64,000 nucleotides of DNA. Source: Pseudomonas viridiflava (GTDB lineage: Bacteria; Pseudomonadota; Gammaproteobacteria; Pseudomonadales; Pseudomonadaceae). Below the pieces are notes generated by a model that had not been told where the DNA came from, did no database searches, and saw only the letters and a list, made by a program, of their open reading frames with translations. A program made the position numbers and the translations under genes. The DNA is taken from the NCBI GenBank assembly GCA_900596015.1, contig UVIF01000002.1, forward strand, positions 583,400 to 647,399, written 5' to 3'. Every line of letters starts with the position of its first letter. Position 1 is the stretch's first letter. Positions 43,334 to 53,100 of this stretch are shown here, in pieces.

Positions 43334-44194
43334 TCAGAAACTCCCCTGCACGGACAGGTAGGTGCCGTTCTGGTTGTCCAGCGTGGCGATCTCGCCCAGC
43401 CTCGCGTAGGCCAGCACGATCGCCAGATGCTTGTTGGGGAAATACCCCAGGAACACATCCGCCCAGTCGCTTTCGCCGGCGAACGACAGGTTGTCCGGCT
43501 TCTCGCGGTACTCCACGCCCAACGCCCAGCGCGGGTTGAACAGCACGGCCAGCGAGCCCTCCTTGAGCAGGCTGCGGCTGTCGCGGCGATCACCGCCGAA
43601 GCCCAACAGGCCCAGTTCGTTGGCGCGGCTGTAGCGCACACCGCCATTGACCAGCAGGTTGTAGCCAAACGCTGCGCCCATGAACAGGCGACTGGCCGTC
43701 AGGTAACCCTCGACATCTTCGTCACGCTTGGCGCCGACCAGGCTGGGAATGAGGAAGTCCTTCTGCCGCTTGTACGCCAGGCCCAGCGCCACCTGTGGCA
43801 GTTGATCGTAGATCAGGTCACCGAACAGGCGCACCTTCACCCCGAAAACGTCCTGGCTGAGGGTGTCTTCGGGTAAGCCCAGCTTGTGCACCAGCGACCC
43901 CAGGTCGAAGCGTTGTCGGGCGTAGGAGAATTCGATGCGATTGTCGTAGCTGGCGGCCATGCCTGCCACGCCGAGCCGGTAGTCCGGCAGGTCCACGCGG
44001 GTGGCAAATGCCGTCGCGCCCCATTCGCCCTGCTCGCCATAGCCGGAAAGCACCGCCCAGGGCGTGATCCCCCCACCGGCGGCGCCGTCGATACTGCTGG
44101 CACCGCCGGTGGCCAACAGACGGCCCTCGTTGGCGTGGAGCGAAGGTTGCCAACACAAGGCCAGCGAGCATAACAACATGGCTTTTCGCATCAT
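43334..44194 (-). CDS. DUF3034 family exported protein
   Basis: A 286-residue protein with a signal peptide (KAMLLCSLALCWQPSLHANEG, cleavage near residue 21). Glycine-rich N-terminus GRLLATGGASSIDGAAGGGITPWAVLSGYG and repeated amphipathic strands ending in YLSVQGSF suggest a small outer-membrane beta-barrel; this matches the DUF3034 family. Start at MMRKAM, 4 bp after the EAL gene. The function is unknown. Confidence 0.82.
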   Translation of the reverse strand: MMRKAMLLCSLALCWQPSLHANEGRLLATGGASSIDGAAGGGITPWAVLSGYGEQGEWGATAFATRVDLPDYRLGVAGMAASYDNRIEFSYARQRFDLGSLVHKLGLPEDTLSQDVFGVKVRLFGDLIYDQLPQVALGLAYKRQKDFLIPSLVGAKRDEDVEGYLTASRLFMGAAFGYNLLVNGGVRYSRANELGLLGFGGDRRDSRSLLKEGSLAVLFNPRWALGVEYREKPDNLSFAGESDWADVFLGYFPNKHLAIVLAYARLGEIATLDNQNGTYLSVQGSF

Positions 44195-44198
44195 GACA

Positions 44199-46559
44199 TC
44201 AATGAACCACGGCAATTGAAGTGGGCGAGGATTGCTGCATCCAGGCTTCGAAGGCGACAGCGGTCAGCGGCCGGCTGATCAGATAGCCCTGGGCGGTGTC
44301 GCAGTTCCAGCGTTCGAGCAAGCGCAGGCTGTGTTCGTATTCGACGCCCTCGGCCACCACTTTGAGGCCCAGGTTGTGGCTCATTTCGATGGTGGACCGC
44401 ACGATCACTGCATCCTCGCTGGTTTCGTCGAGGTTGCGCACGAACGACTGGTCGATCTTGAGCTCCTGCACCGGCAGGCGCTTGAGGTGGGCCAGCGACG
44501 AATAACCGGTGCCAAAGTCGTCGACAGACAAGCTGATACCGCAGTCGCGCAGGCTGTTGAGCACCTTCAATGCCTTCTCGGGCTCGCGCATGATCGCGCT
44601 TTCGGTGATCTCGAAAATCAACTGCTCGGCCGGCACCTGGTGCAGGCCCAGCAGGCGCACGACCCGCTCGGGCAGATCGGACCCCAGCAGGTCGTCCGCC
44701 GAGATGTTCAGCGACAACTGCACGACCAGGCCGCGCGTGCTCCACTCGCTCAACTGCCGAATGCCTTCCTCGATGACCCACCGGGTCAGCGTCTGGATAC
44801 TGCCGGTGCGCTCGGCCAGCTCAATGAATTCACCCGGCGAGACATTGCCCAACTGCGGATGCTGCCAACGCAGCAAGGCTTCGGCCTGGCGTACCTGCTT
44901 GTCGCGCAGGTCCAGCTTGGGCTGGTAGTGCAAAGACAACTCGTTGTTCGCGGCGGCCCGACGCAGGTCGCGGATCAGCCGTACCTGACGCTGGTGCGCA
45001 AGGTCACGACCGTGCTGATACACCTGCAGGCGACCCGGCATGTCGGCGGCGTCTTTCATCGCGATTGCCGAGCGCGCCAACAGCTCCTCGGCACTCAGGC
45101 CGTCGGAGGGAAAGGCCGCGATACCGATACGGCAGTCGATGGCAACGTCATGGCCACCAAAACGATGGGGTTGCAGCAGCACCTGTTGCAGTTTGTCGGC
45201 CACCGCCACGGCGCTGTCGCTGTCGAGGTTTTCCAGCAGCAGGAGGAATTCGTCGGTGATCAGGTGCGCCACCGTGTCGCCGGGTCGCACCAGTTCCAGC
45301 AGGGTCTGCGCGACTTGCTGGAGCAGTTTGTCGACGAAGGTCGGTCCGCCGCTTTCACTGAGCTCACGCAAATTGTCGATCCCGATGTACAGCAGGCCGA
45401 TCGGGCGGTCGGCGGCAATGGCGCTGCCCAGTCGCTCCATCGCCAGCGTGCGGTTGGGCAAGCCGGTCAGGGCATCGTGCAAGGCATTGTGGGCCAGTTG
45501 CAGCTCGCGTTCGGCGATCCCGGCCTGCATGCGACTGATGGCCTTGGCCAGCACGCCCAGTTCGTCGGTGCGGTCCAGCGGTACGTCGGTCTGGTAGTCG
45601 CCATGGCCAATGCGCCCAGCGGCCCGCGCCAGGCTCTGCACCGGCAGCGAGACACTGCGCGCCAGCAGCAAGGCACCCACCAGGGAGGCCAGCAATGCGG
45701 CGAAGGCAATGCCGAAGATATTGCGATCCAGGGCGACGAACGCGCGCATCGCCTCATCCAGCGGGCTCTGCAACAGCGCCATGACCTTTCCGCCCTCCGG
45801 GCCACTGCTGCTGGCCAGCAGCAAGGGCTGGCTGAGGTACGTGCGATCGTTGTGTTCGGAAAGGGAAATGTGCTGCGCCGCCGATTCATTGACCTGCATC
45901 CATTGACTGATGCTGGCGGACAATTCGGTCGGCTGGGTGCTCACCAGCGTGCCGACCTTGCCGGCCTCGGTGGTCAGGAAGGACACCTGCAAGTTGGTCA
46001 GCGAGTGCAACTCCTGAGCAAGGGTCACATCCATGCTGAAACCCATCACCACCCGCGCGATCGGCAGCGGTGCCAGCACCGGCGCTTCCACCAGCAGGTG
46101 CGGCAACCCCTGCAACGGCACGAACAGCATCGACTGGCTGGTTCGGCGGGCTTCGCGCAGCGCCGTGTCGTAGGGAAACACGCTGCCGGTGGGGACCTGA
46201 TCCACGGTGCTGGCCAGTACCCGACCGTCCATGCCCAACACGAACATGTCGGTGGCGCCGATGCGCGCGCCTTGGTTCTGCAGAGCCGAACGGATGGTCG
46301 GCGAGTCGCCGCTGGACACCGCATCGCGGAAACCGAAGTCAGCAGCCAGCAACTGCACGCCGTCGCGCAGGCGCCGACCGCGCACATCCAGCAGACGCTC
46401 GAACACTCGCGTGCCCACTTGCAGCTGCTCGCGCGCCTGGGCGCGCACCGCATCGTTGGTGGCCACTTTCACGGCCACGGTCAACGCCCCCACTACCACT
46501 GACAGCAGCAGAATGAGTACGCAGGCGATGCGCGCCTGGAAACTATTGCGCAGCTTCAC
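44199..46559 (-). CDS. Membrane sensor with HAMP, degenerate GGDEF and EAL domains
   Basis: A 786-residue c-di-GMP protein. A TM helix ([22 protein letters not shown]) and a periplasmic sensor (about 40-280) are followed by a second TM ([23 protein letters not shown]), HAMP, a GGDEF domain with the motif changed to ITDEF (near residue 430), and an EAL domain starting with [14 protein letters not shown] (near 558) with [25 protein letters not shown] read in parts. Likely a phosphodiesterase with an inactive GGDEF. The GTG start at 46559 lies within the end of the cupredoxin gene, with AAAGG upstream. Confidence 0.88.
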   Translation of the reverse strand: MKLRNSFQARIACVLILLLSVVVGALTVAVKVATNDAVRAQAREQLQVGTRVFERLLDVRGRRLRDGVQLLAADFGFRDAVSSGDSPTIRSALQNQGARIGATDMFVLGMDGRVLASTVDQVPTGSVFPYDTALREARRTSQSMLFVPLQGLPHLLVEAPVLAPLPIARVVMGFSMDVTLAQELHSLTNLQVSFLTTEAGKVGTLVSTQPTELSASISQWMQVNESAAQHISLSEHNDRTYLSQPLLLASSSGPEGGKVMALLQSPLDEAMRAFVALDRNIFGIAFAALLASLVGALLLARSVSLPVQSLARAAGRIGHGDYQTDVPLDRTDELGVLAKAISRMQAGIAERELQLAHNALHDALTGLPNRTLAMERLGSAIAADRPIGLLYIGIDNLRELSESGGPTFVDKLLQQVAQTLLELVRPGDTVAHLITDEFLLLLENLDSDSAVAVADKLQQVLLQPHRFGGHDVAIDCRIGIAAFPSDGLSAEELLARSAIAMKDAADMPGRLQVYQHGRDLAHQRQVRLIRDLRRAAANNELSLHYQPKLDLRDKQVRQAEALLRWQHPQLGNVSPGEFIELAERTGSIQTLTRWVIEEGIRQLSEWSTRGLVVQLSLNISADDLLGSDLPERVVRLLGLHQVPAEQLIFEITESAIMREPEKALKVLNSLRDCGISLSVDDFGTGYSSLAHLKRLPVQELKIDQSFVRNLDETSEDAVIVRSTIEMSHNLGLKVVAEGVEYEHSLRLLERWNCDTAQGYLISRPLTAVAFEAWMQQSSPTSIAVVH

Positions 46560-47217
46560 CGGCAGCCTTTTTGAATGCATCGCTGAAAGCGCCGGTCGCC
46601 GGCTCCTGCGCAGCATCGTCCGCCGTCGCCTCGACCTTCAGGGTGTAGTTCTGCGTCATGGCCGTAGCCGTCATGTCGATCTCGCCTCCTGGCTGCACTT
46701 GCGCATCCACACTGCGCGGATGCCACAGGCTCACTTGATAGCGGCCTGCGGGCAATTGATCGAAACGCACGCGCCCCTGCTCGTCGCTGACGGCGAACCA
46801 GGGATCGTCGGTGACATAGATATAGCCAAGCATCCAGTCGTGGATATTGCAACCCAGGACTACGACGCCGGCCTTGTCGAACAGCTCCGGCTGGCTCGGC
46901 GTGCCTTCATAAAGCCGCAGTTCGAAGCGTTTGGCGGGCGAAAAGGAATACACCTGATGGCGGATATTGTCGCTGTTGGGGAATGAAACCGAGGTACCCG
47001 TCGCCACGGCCAGCACGTGCGGCAGGTATTTCTGCGCGCGCTGATCCATGATGGCCTTGGCTTGCCTGGAACCCACGCCTGCCGGGCCACCGGACAGGCT
47101 GAGCACCGCGTCGGCCAGCGGCTTGCCGTCGGCCTGCGTGATACGCGCGTCGAAGGACGCTGCGTTGACCCACGTGCTGAGGACGAAACAGCCGAGCAAG
47201 GCGCCAAACCTGATCAT
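46543..47217 (-). CDS. Periplasmic cupredoxin-like protein (MauL-like methylamine utilisation family)
   Basis: A 224-residue exported protein (signal peptide to about VNAAS, residue 21). An N-terminal beta-sandwich is followed by a type I copper set: H87 in NIRHQVYSF, then C123, H126 and M129 in [15 protein letters not shown]-terminal carboxypeptidase-regulatory-like strand region ([16 protein letters not shown]) follows. Often annotated as methylamine utilisation protein, but no mau genes are nearby. It overlaps the EAL gene by 17 bp and heads the operon. Confidence 0.85.
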   Translation of the reverse strand: MIRFGALLGCFVLSTWVNAASFDARITQADGKPLADAVLSLSGGPAGVGSRQAKAIMDQRAQKYLPHVLAVATGTSVSFPNSDNIRHQVYSFSPAKRFELRLYEGTPSQPELFDKAGVVVLGCNIHDWMLGYIYVTDDPWFAVSDEQGRVRFDQLPAGRYQVSLWHPRSVDAQVQPGGEIDMTATAMTQNYTLKVEATADDAAQEPATGAFSDAFKKAAGEAAQ

Positions 47218-47380
47218 GAAAATTTACCTGACGGATGAAAGTGTCGCCTGCCGCGGCCTGCCAGGGCTACAAGCCCGGTTACAACCTTATCGGCAGCCGG
47301 CTGCAAAGCTTCAGTGCAACCATTGAAACCAGTCGCACCCTGCCCCATCTAAGCAGCATAGTCATTGACGCAGGTGCCCC

Positions 47381-49801
47381 ATGAGCGACCAGCAGGAATC
47401 CAACGAGAATCCGTCCGAAGATCTGGACAACGAGCACATCGAGCACTCGACCCACTCCAGCACCGAGCTGGCCCTGCCTGGGCAGAACCTGCCGGACAAG
47501 GTCTACGTCATCCCGATCCACAACCGCCCGTTCTTCCCCGCGCAGGTGCTGCCGGTCATCGTCAACGAAGAACCCTGGGCAGAAACCCTGGACCTGGTCG
47601 CCAACACCGAGCACCACTCGCTGGCGCTGTTCTTCATGGACACCCCGCCCGACGATCACCGTCATTTCGATACCTCCAGCCTGCCGCTGTACGGCACCTT
47701 GGTGAAAATCCACCACGCCAGCCGCGAAAACGGCAAGCTGCAATTCGTCGCGCAGGGGCTGTCGCGCGTGCGCATCCGCACCTGGCTCAAGCACCATCGC
47801 CCGCCGTATCTGGTGGAAGTCGAATACCCGCAGCAGCCCATCGAGCCCACCGACGAGGTGAAGGCCTACGGCATGGCGCTGATCAACGCCATCAAGGAGC
47901 TGCTGCCGCTCAATCCGCTGTACAGCGAAGAGCTGAAGAATTACCTCAACCGCTTCAGCCCCAACGACCCGTCGCCACTGACCGACTTCGCCGCCGCGCT
48001 CACCTCGGCCACGGGCAACGAACTGCAGGGCGTACTCGACTGCGTGCCGATGCTGCGGCGCATGGAAAAAGTTCTGCCGATGCTGCGCAAGGAAGTCGAG
48101 GTCGCGCGGCTGCAGAAAGAAATCTCCGCCGAAGTGAACAAGAAGATCGGCGAGCACCAGCGCGAGTTCTTCCTCAAGGAACAGCTCAAGGTCATCCAGC
48201 AAGAGCTGGGCCTGACCAAGGACGATCGCAGCGCCGACGTCGAGCAGTTCCAGCAGCGTCTGCAGGACAAGACCTTGCCGCCCGCCGCGCAGAAGCGCAT
48301 CGACGAGGAAATGCAGAAGCTGGCGATCCTGGAAACCGGCTCGCCGGAATACGCCGTCACGCGCAACTATCTGGATTGGGCCACTGCCCTGCCATGGGGT
48401 GTGTACGGCAAGGACAAGCTCGATCTGAAGCATGCGCGCAAGGTGCTCGACCAGCACCATGCCGGCCTCGACGACATCAAGACGCGCATCATCGAATTTC
48501 TCGCCGTGGGCGCCTACAAAGGTGAGATCAGCGGCTCCATCGTGCTGCTGGTGGGCCCGCCGGGCGTGGGCAAGACCAGCGTCGGCAAGTCCATCGCCGA
48601 ATCGCTGGGTCGTCCTTTCTATCGCTTCAGCGTCGGCGGCATGCGTGACGAAGCCGAGATCAAGGGCCATCGCCGCACCTACATCGGCGCCCAGCCGGGC
48701 AAGCTGGTGCAGGCGCTCAAGGACGTCGAGGTGATGAACCCGGTGATCATGCTCGACGAGATCGACAAGATGGGCCAAAGCTTCCAGGGCGACCCGGCGT
48801 CGGCGCTGCTGGAGACGTTGGACCCGGAACAGAACGTCGACTTCCTCGACCACTACCTGGATCTGCGCCTGGACCTGTCCAAGGTGCTGTTCGTGTGTAC
48901 TGCCAACACCCTGGACTCCATCCCCGGCCCGCTGCTCGACCGTATGGAAGTGATCCGCCTGTCCGGCTACATCACCGAAGAGAAAATGGCCATTGCCAAG
49001 CGCCATCTGTGGCCCAAGCAACTGGCCAAGGCCGGTGTCGACAAGAACCGCCTGACCATCAGCGACAGTGCGCTGCGCACGGTGATCGAAGGCTATGCCC
49101 GCGAGGCCGGTGTGCGCCAGCTGGAAAAACAGCTGGGCAAACTGGTGCGCAAAGCGGTGGTGCAGTTGATCGACAAGCCCGACGTGCCGATCAAGCTGGT
49201 ACCCAAGGACCTCGAAGCCTCCCTGGGCATGCCGGTGTTCCGCAGCGAGCAGGTGCTGTCGGGCAAGGGCGTGATCACCGGCCTGGCCTGGACCAGCATG
49301 GGTGGCGCCACCTTGCCGATCGAGGCGACGCGCATCCATACCCTGAACCGAGGTTTCAAACTGACTGGGCAACTGGGCGAGGTAATGAAGGAGTCGGCAG
49401 AAATTGCCTACAGCTACGTCAGCTCCAACCTTGCGCAGTTCGGCGCCGATTCCAAGTTCTTCGACGAGGCCTTCGTGCACTTGCACGTACCCGAAGGCGC
49501 CACGCCCAAGGACGGCCCGAGTGCGGGGGTGACCATGGCCAGTGCCCTGCTGTCTTTGGCCCGTGATCAGGCGCCGAAGAAAGGCGTGGCCATGACCGGC
49601 GAGCTGACCTTGACCGGGCACGTGCTGCCGATCGGCGGCGTGCGCGAAAAAGTCATCGCCGCGCGGCGGCAGAAAATCATGGAGTTGATCCTGCCCGAGC
49701 CAAACCGAGGCAATTTCGAAGAGCTGCCGGATTACCTCAAGCAGGGCATCACCGTGCACTTCGCCAAACGTTTCGCCGACGTCGCCAAGATTCTCTTCTA
49801 A
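47381..49801 (+). CDS. lon: ATP-dependent Lon-type protease
   Basis: An 806-residue Lon protease. The N-terminal substrate domain begins at VYVIPIHNRPFFPAQVLPV after a 40-residue acidic leader; the AAA+ Walker A is GPPGVGKT at 392-399 with MLDEIDKMG as Walker B; the Ser-Lys dyad is S714 (KDGPSAGVTMA) and K757 (GGVREKVIAA). The acidic leader differs from the classic housekeeping Lon next to clpX and hupB, which is absent here, so this may be a second Lon paralogue. Confidence 0.95.
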   Translation: MSDQQESNENPSEDLDNEHIEHSTHSSTELALPGQNLPDKVYVIPIHNRPFFPAQVLPVIVNEEPWAETLDLVANTEHHSLALFFMDTPPDDHRHFDTSSLPLYGTLVKIHHASRENGKLQFVAQGLSRVRIRTWLKHHRPPYLVEVEYPQQPIEPTDEVKAYGMALINAIKELLPLNPLYSEELKNYLNRFSPNDPSPLTDFAAALTSATGNELQGVLDCVPMLRRMEKVLPMLRKEVEVARLQKEISAEVNKKIGEHQREFFLKEQLKVIQQELGLTKDDRSADVEQFQQRLQDKTLPPAAQKRIDEEMQKLAILETGSPEYAVTRNYLDWATALPWGVYGKDKLDLKHARKVLDQHHAGLDDIKTRIIEFLAVGAYKGEISGSIVLLVGPPGVGKTSVGKSIAESLGRPFYRFSVGGMRDEAEIKGHRRTYIGAQPGKLVQALKDVEVMNPVIMLDEIDKMGQSFQGDPASALLETLDPEQNVDFLDHYLDLRLDLSKVLFVCTANTLDSIPGPLLDRMEVIRLSGYITEEKMAIAKRHLWPKQLAKAGVDKNRLTISDSALRTVIEGYAREAGVRQLEKQLGKLVRKAVVQLIDKPDVPIKLVPKDLEASLGMPVFRSEQVLSGKGVITGLAWTSMGGATLPIEATRIHTLNRGFKLTGQLGEVMKESAEIAYSYVSSNLAQFGADSKFFDEAFVHLHVPEGATPKDGPSAGVTMASALLSLARDQAPKKGVAMTGELTLTGHVLPIGGVREKVIAARRQKIMELILPEPNRGNFEELPDYLKQGITVHFAKRFADVAKILF

Positions 49802-49816
49802 CCCATCCACCCCCTG

Positions 49817-49901
49817 TAGCAGCGGCGCAAGCCGCGTCAGGGGGCATCGCGTCCCTTCAGACATACTTCATCGACCGCCGACGCGGCTCGCGCCGCTGCT
49901 A
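49817..49901. repeat. Paired inverted repeat (TAGCAGCGGCGC family)
   Basis: TAGCAGCGGCGCAAGCCGCG faces CGCGGCTCGCGCCGCTGCTA after lon. A single unit of the same family (TGTAGCAGCGGCGCGAGCCG) lies at 49981-50004. This is a third REP-like family, distinct from the two others in the window. Confidence 0.82.
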
Positions 49902-49980
49902 CGACGGCCCCATCCGCCACACCGTTGCGCGCTGACGCGGTCCAGGCGGTGGCCACAACGCCTCTAAACAACACGATCCC

Positions 49981-50004
49981 TGTAGCAGCGGCGCGAGCCG
50001 CGTC
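49981..50004. repeat. Single REP-like unit (TAGCAGCGGCGC family)
   Basis: TGTAGCAGCGGCGCGAGCCG is an unpaired copy of the repeat at 49817-49901, in the 325-bp spacer between lon and the chagasin-like gene. No gene is seen in that spacer. Confidence 0.75.
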
Positions 50005-50126
50005 CGGCCCCGCCGCCGCCCTACCAGACTCACCACAATCTCCCCAAACGCGGCTCAGGTGCCTCACTCCTGCACATTCGACGAACTGGGTTATGCTTTC
50101 CAGATCCTCGTCCGTTCGGAGCCACC

Positions 50127-50519
50127 ATGTCCGTCGTCCGCCTGATCCTGCCCGCCAGCCTTGCCGCGCTCACAGCCTGCGCCCAGCAACCGCTTCACAG
50201 CGTCGTGCTGGAAAGTCAGAGCCACTGCCCGGTTGTCCTCAACGTCGACCAGACCATCACCCTGCAATTGCCCACCAACCCCAGCACCGGCTACCGCTGG
50301 CTGGTTCAGAATCCGGGCGCTAGCGTTTTGCGCAGCCTCGGGCCAGAGGTCTACAGCCATCCCGAAGAGGCCGGTGTGGTCGGAGCCGCCGGGCAATCCA
50401 CCTGGCGCTTTCAGGCGCGCACCCCAGGCAAAGGTCACCTGATGCTGGTGCTGCAGCAACCCTGGGCCCCGGAAATCCCCCCAGCCCAAACCTTTAGCTG
50501 CGACATCACCGTAAAATAA
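50127..50519 (+). CDS. Chagasin-like (I42) cysteine protease inhibitor lipoprotein
   Basis: A 130-residue lipoprotein (LAALTAC lipobox, Cys 18). The I42 inhibitor motifs are NPSTGYRW (the NPTTGY loop), GAAGQSTWRFQA, and QQPWAP, corresponding to the RPW loop. Chagasin-family proteins bind papain-type proteases; a bacterial target may be periplasmic or foreign. Confidence 0.88.
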   Translation: MSVVRLILPASLAALTACAQQPLHSVVLESQSHCPVVLNVDQTITLQLPTNPSTGYRWLVQNPGASVLRSLGPEVYSHPEEAGVVGAAGQSTWRFQARTPGKGHLMLVLQQPWAPEIPPAQTFSCDITVK

Positions 50520-50522
50520 TCC

Positions 50523-50607
50523 GTAGGAGCGGTCATCGGCCGCGAAACGGGCACCGCGGTACAACTGACACACCGCGGGGCCCTTCGCGGCCACAGACCG
50601 CTCCTAC
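50523..50607. repeat. Paired inverted REP-like element (AGGAGCGGTC family)
   Basis: GTAGGAGCGGTCATCGGCCG faces GCGGCCACAGACCGCTCCTA just past the inhibitor gene; same family as 6.84 and 30.55 kb. Confidence 0.82.
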
Positions 50608-50626
50608 AGGAATCGTCATCCCCCCC

Positions 50627-50665
50627 GTAGGAGCGGTCATCGGCCGCGAACCAGGCGCCGCGGTT
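50627..50665 (+). repeat. Single REP-like unit (AGGAGCGGTC family)
   Basis: GTAGGAGCGGTCATCGGCCG followed by CGCGGTTCAACTG repeats the left half of the pair 104 bp upstream, without a facing partner. Confidence 0.75.
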
Positions 50666-50760
50666 CAACTGCCAAACCGCACATCCCACAAAAAATGCAC
50701 CCCCGCCCTACATCCGCTAAAATGCCGCCCCGTTTTCCCGCAACCCGCCTGGATCGCCCC

Positions 50761-51504
50761 GTGAGCAAAGAGCCCGACCGCCTATTCGCCCAGCCCCTGA
50801 GCCAGGTCCCCGACTTCGCCTTCAACGAAGACGTGGTGCGCGTGTTCCCGGACATGATCAAACGCTCGGTCCCCGGCTACCCCACCATCGTCGAAAACAT
50901 CGGCGTGCTCGCGGCGCAATTCGCCCAGCCCAACACCACACTCTACGACCTGGGCAGCTCCCTGGGCGCCGTCACCCAAGCCTTGCGTCGCCACGTGCGC
51001 GCCGAAGGCTGCCAAGTGATCGCCATCGACAACTCCCAGGCCATGGTCGAGCGCTGCCGCGAATACCTCAACGCGCAGAACTCCATGTTCCAGGAACTGC
51101 TCCCGGTCGACGTCATCGAGGGCGACATCCTGGCCCTGGACTTCAAGCCCGCGTCAGTCATCGCGCTCAACTTCACCCTGCAGTTCATCCCCCCGGCCCA
51201 GCGCCTGGCACTGCTCACCCGCATCCATCAGGCCCTGGTCCCCGGCGGCGCACTGATCCTCTCGGAAAAACTGCGCTTCGAAGACGACCAACAACACGAC
51301 TTGCTCACCGACCTGCACATCGCCTTCAAACGCGCCAACGGCTACAGCGACCTGGAAATCGCGCAGAAACGCAGCGCCATCGAAAACGTCATGAAGCCTG
51401 ACAGCCTCGAAGAAAACCGCGATCGCCTGCTCGCCGCCGGCTTCAGCAAGGTCGTGCCCTGGTTCCAATGCCTCAACTTCGCCTCGATGATCGCCCTGCC
51501 ATGA
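50761..51504 (+). CDS. cmoA: Carboxy-S-adenosyl-L-methionine synthase
   Basis: A 247-residue enzyme that makes carboxy-SAM from SAM and prephenate for tRNA wobble uridine cmo5[20 protein letters not shown] is the SAM-binding motif; [22 protein letters not shown] and [12 protein letters not shown] match CmoA. GTG at 50761 ([26 protein letters not shown]) was chosen; the 22-residue upstream extension is low-complexity. It overlaps cmoB by 4 bases (ATGA). Confidence 0.96.
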   Translation: MSKEPDRLFAQPLSQVPDFAFNEDVVRVFPDMIKRSVPGYPTIVENIGVLAAQFAQPNTTLYDLGSSLGAVTQALRRHVRAEGCQVIAIDNSQAMVERCREYLNAQNSMFQELLPVDVIEGDILALDFKPASVIALNFTLQFIPPAQRLALLTRIHQALVPGGALILSEKLRFEDDQQHDLLTDLHIAFKRANGYSDLEIAQKRSAIENVMKPDSLEENRDRLLAAGFSKVVPWFQCLNFASMIALP

Positions 51505-52457
51505 TTGACCTGTCCCCGCTCGTCCGCCGCCTGGCCAACACCCCGCTGGCCAACTGGGCCAATGGCCTGCAAGCCCAGCTCGACACCAAGATGGAAAAAG
51601 GCCACGGCGACCTCCAGCGCTGGCAGAGCGCACTCGACGCTCTGCCCCCGGTCACCGCCTGCAACATAGACCTGGTCCACGGCCTGCGCCTGGACTGCGA
51701 AGACAACTCCGCCACCTACGACCAGATGCGTACCGCTCTGATGGGTCTGTCCCCGTGGCGCAAAGGCCCCTTCGACCTGTTCGGCGTCCACGTCGACACC
51801 GAATGGCGCTCGGACTGGAAATGGGAACGCGTCGCCCCCCACCTCGACCTGCGCGGCAAACGCGTGCTCGACGTCGGCTGCGGCAACGGTTACTACCAGT
51901 GGCGCATGCTCGGCGCCGGCGCCGACAGCGTCATCGGCGTCGACCCCAACTGGCTGTTCTTCTGCCAGTTCCAGGCCGTGCAACGCTACTTGCCCCACCT
52001 CCCGGCCTGGCACCTGCCCTTCGCCCTGGAAGACCTGCCTGCCGGGCTGGAAGGTTTCGACACGGTGTTTTCCATGGGCGTGTTCTACCACCGCCGCTCA
52101 CCCATCGAGCACCTGTTGGCGCTCAAGGATTGCCTGGTCAAAGGCGGCGAACTGGTCCTCGAAACACTGGTGGTACCCGGCGACGAGCATCAGGTGCTGG
52201 TCCCCGAAGACCGCTATGCGCAGATGCGCAACGTCTGGTTCCTGCCTTCCGTCCCAGCCCTGGAAAAGTGGGTGCGCCGCGCCGGCTTCACCGACGTGAA
52301 ATGCGTGGACGTGAGCCTTACCACCGTGGCCGAGCAACGCGGCACCGAATGGATGAAATTCCAGTCGCTGAGCGACTTCCTCGACCCTAACGACCACAGC
52401 AAAACGGTCGAAGGCCTGCCAGCGCCGATGCGCGCGGTGATCACTGCCCGGAAATAG
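51501..52457 (+). CDS. cmoB: tRNA U34 carboxymethyltransferase
   Basis: A 318-residue partner of CmoA that transfers the carboxymethyl group to ho5U34 of t[26 protein letters not shown], the SAM loop [20 protein letters not shown] and [17 protein letters not shown] are standard CmoB segments. It starts at the ATG overlapping the cmoA stop. Confidence 0.97.
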   Translation: MIDLSPLVRRLANTPLANWANGLQAQLDTKMEKGHGDLQRWQSALDALPPVTACNIDLVHGLRLDCEDNSATYDQMRTALMGLSPWRKGPFDLFGVHVDTEWRSDWKWERVAPHLDLRGKRVLDVGCGNGYYQWRMLGAGADSVIGVDPNWLFFCQFQAVQRYLPHLPAWHLPFALEDLPAGLEGFDTVFSMGVFYHRRSPIEHLLALKDCLVKGGELVLETLVVPGDEHQVLVPEDRYAQMRNVWFLPSVPALEKWVRRAGFTDVKCVDVSLTTVAEQRGTEWMKFQSLSDFLDPNDHSKTVEGLPAPMRAVITARK

Positions 52458-52663
52458 CCCAAAAGCCTGGAATGGGCAAATGGACGGTGAAATAAACACC
52501 GGCGCACTTGCCTTCCTGCCGCTCATCGACTCCTTCACAGAACCATAAAAAAACTTGAAACGGTTGCATTTGCTGCAAGCCAAGCAGGGCAAGGTTTTGC
52601 GCCCAGCACAGCGAAAATCTGGCTGACTTCTAACCAGCTCATTGGGTTTGCAACTCGAACTCA

Positions 52664-52679
52664 AGCCTATATCCTGTGT
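52664..52679 (+). promoter_or_regulatory. NrdR-box-like sequence
   Basis: AGCCTATATCCTGTGT agrees with the published NrdR box pattern (acaCwAtATaTwGtgt) at about 12 of 16 positions by eye. It lies in the 643-bp spacer upstream of nrdB. A TATAAT at 52834-52839 could be the -10 of the associated promoter. No second box was found with confidence. Confidence 0.5.
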
Positions 52680-52862
52680 CCACTTCTTACCAAAACCACC
52701 ACATAGGCGATTTTTGGTGTACGCCAGGTCTTTTAGGTCCCGGCCGGACGACTGGCACCAAGGTTGTAAGAAATACCCGTTTCGGCGGTTTTTTTGTGTC
52801 CTGGCGTGAACACGAGCAGGCAAAAAACCCTATAATCGCCGCCCACTTCAAGGACCTGAGAC

Positions 52863-52955
52863 ATGACCCATCGCGACATCGAAGCCGGCACGAGCACCTC
52901 GACCGAAGCTTGCCCGCGAAGTCAGCGTCTCAGCGCGCTCCAACCGGATCGTTGA
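52863..52955 (+). other. Possible 30-codon leader ORF or gene start remnant upstream of nrdB
   Basis: An ATG with AAGGA 9 bases before it opens a 30-codon frame ([20 protein letters not shown] ...) ending in TGA, 145 bp before nrdB. It follows the promoter-like region with the NrdR-box-like site. It does not match NrdA N-termini I know. It could be a leader peptide, the stump of a deleted gene, or chance. Apart from this and the promoter elements, I see nothing else in the 643-bp spacer. Confidence 0.3.
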
Positions 52956-53100
52956 TAGCCCCCGCCAGGGCACCACGCTGAAAAAGCCTGGACCAGGCGA
53001 CGCAACACGCACACCAAGCCAGCTTGCGCCACGCAACCTCGGCAATCAGATTTCTAAATTCATCAGCCGCCCACAGCGGCCTCGAGCAGGAGCCTCCCCC

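Noticed and set aside
44232..46502. 756-codon plus-strand frame opposite the EAL gene
   Set aside because: An antisense shadow; the EAL and HAMP motifs are on the minus strand.
47279..49864. 861-codon minus-strand frame opposite lon
   Set aside because: An antisense shadow of lon without recognisable motifs.
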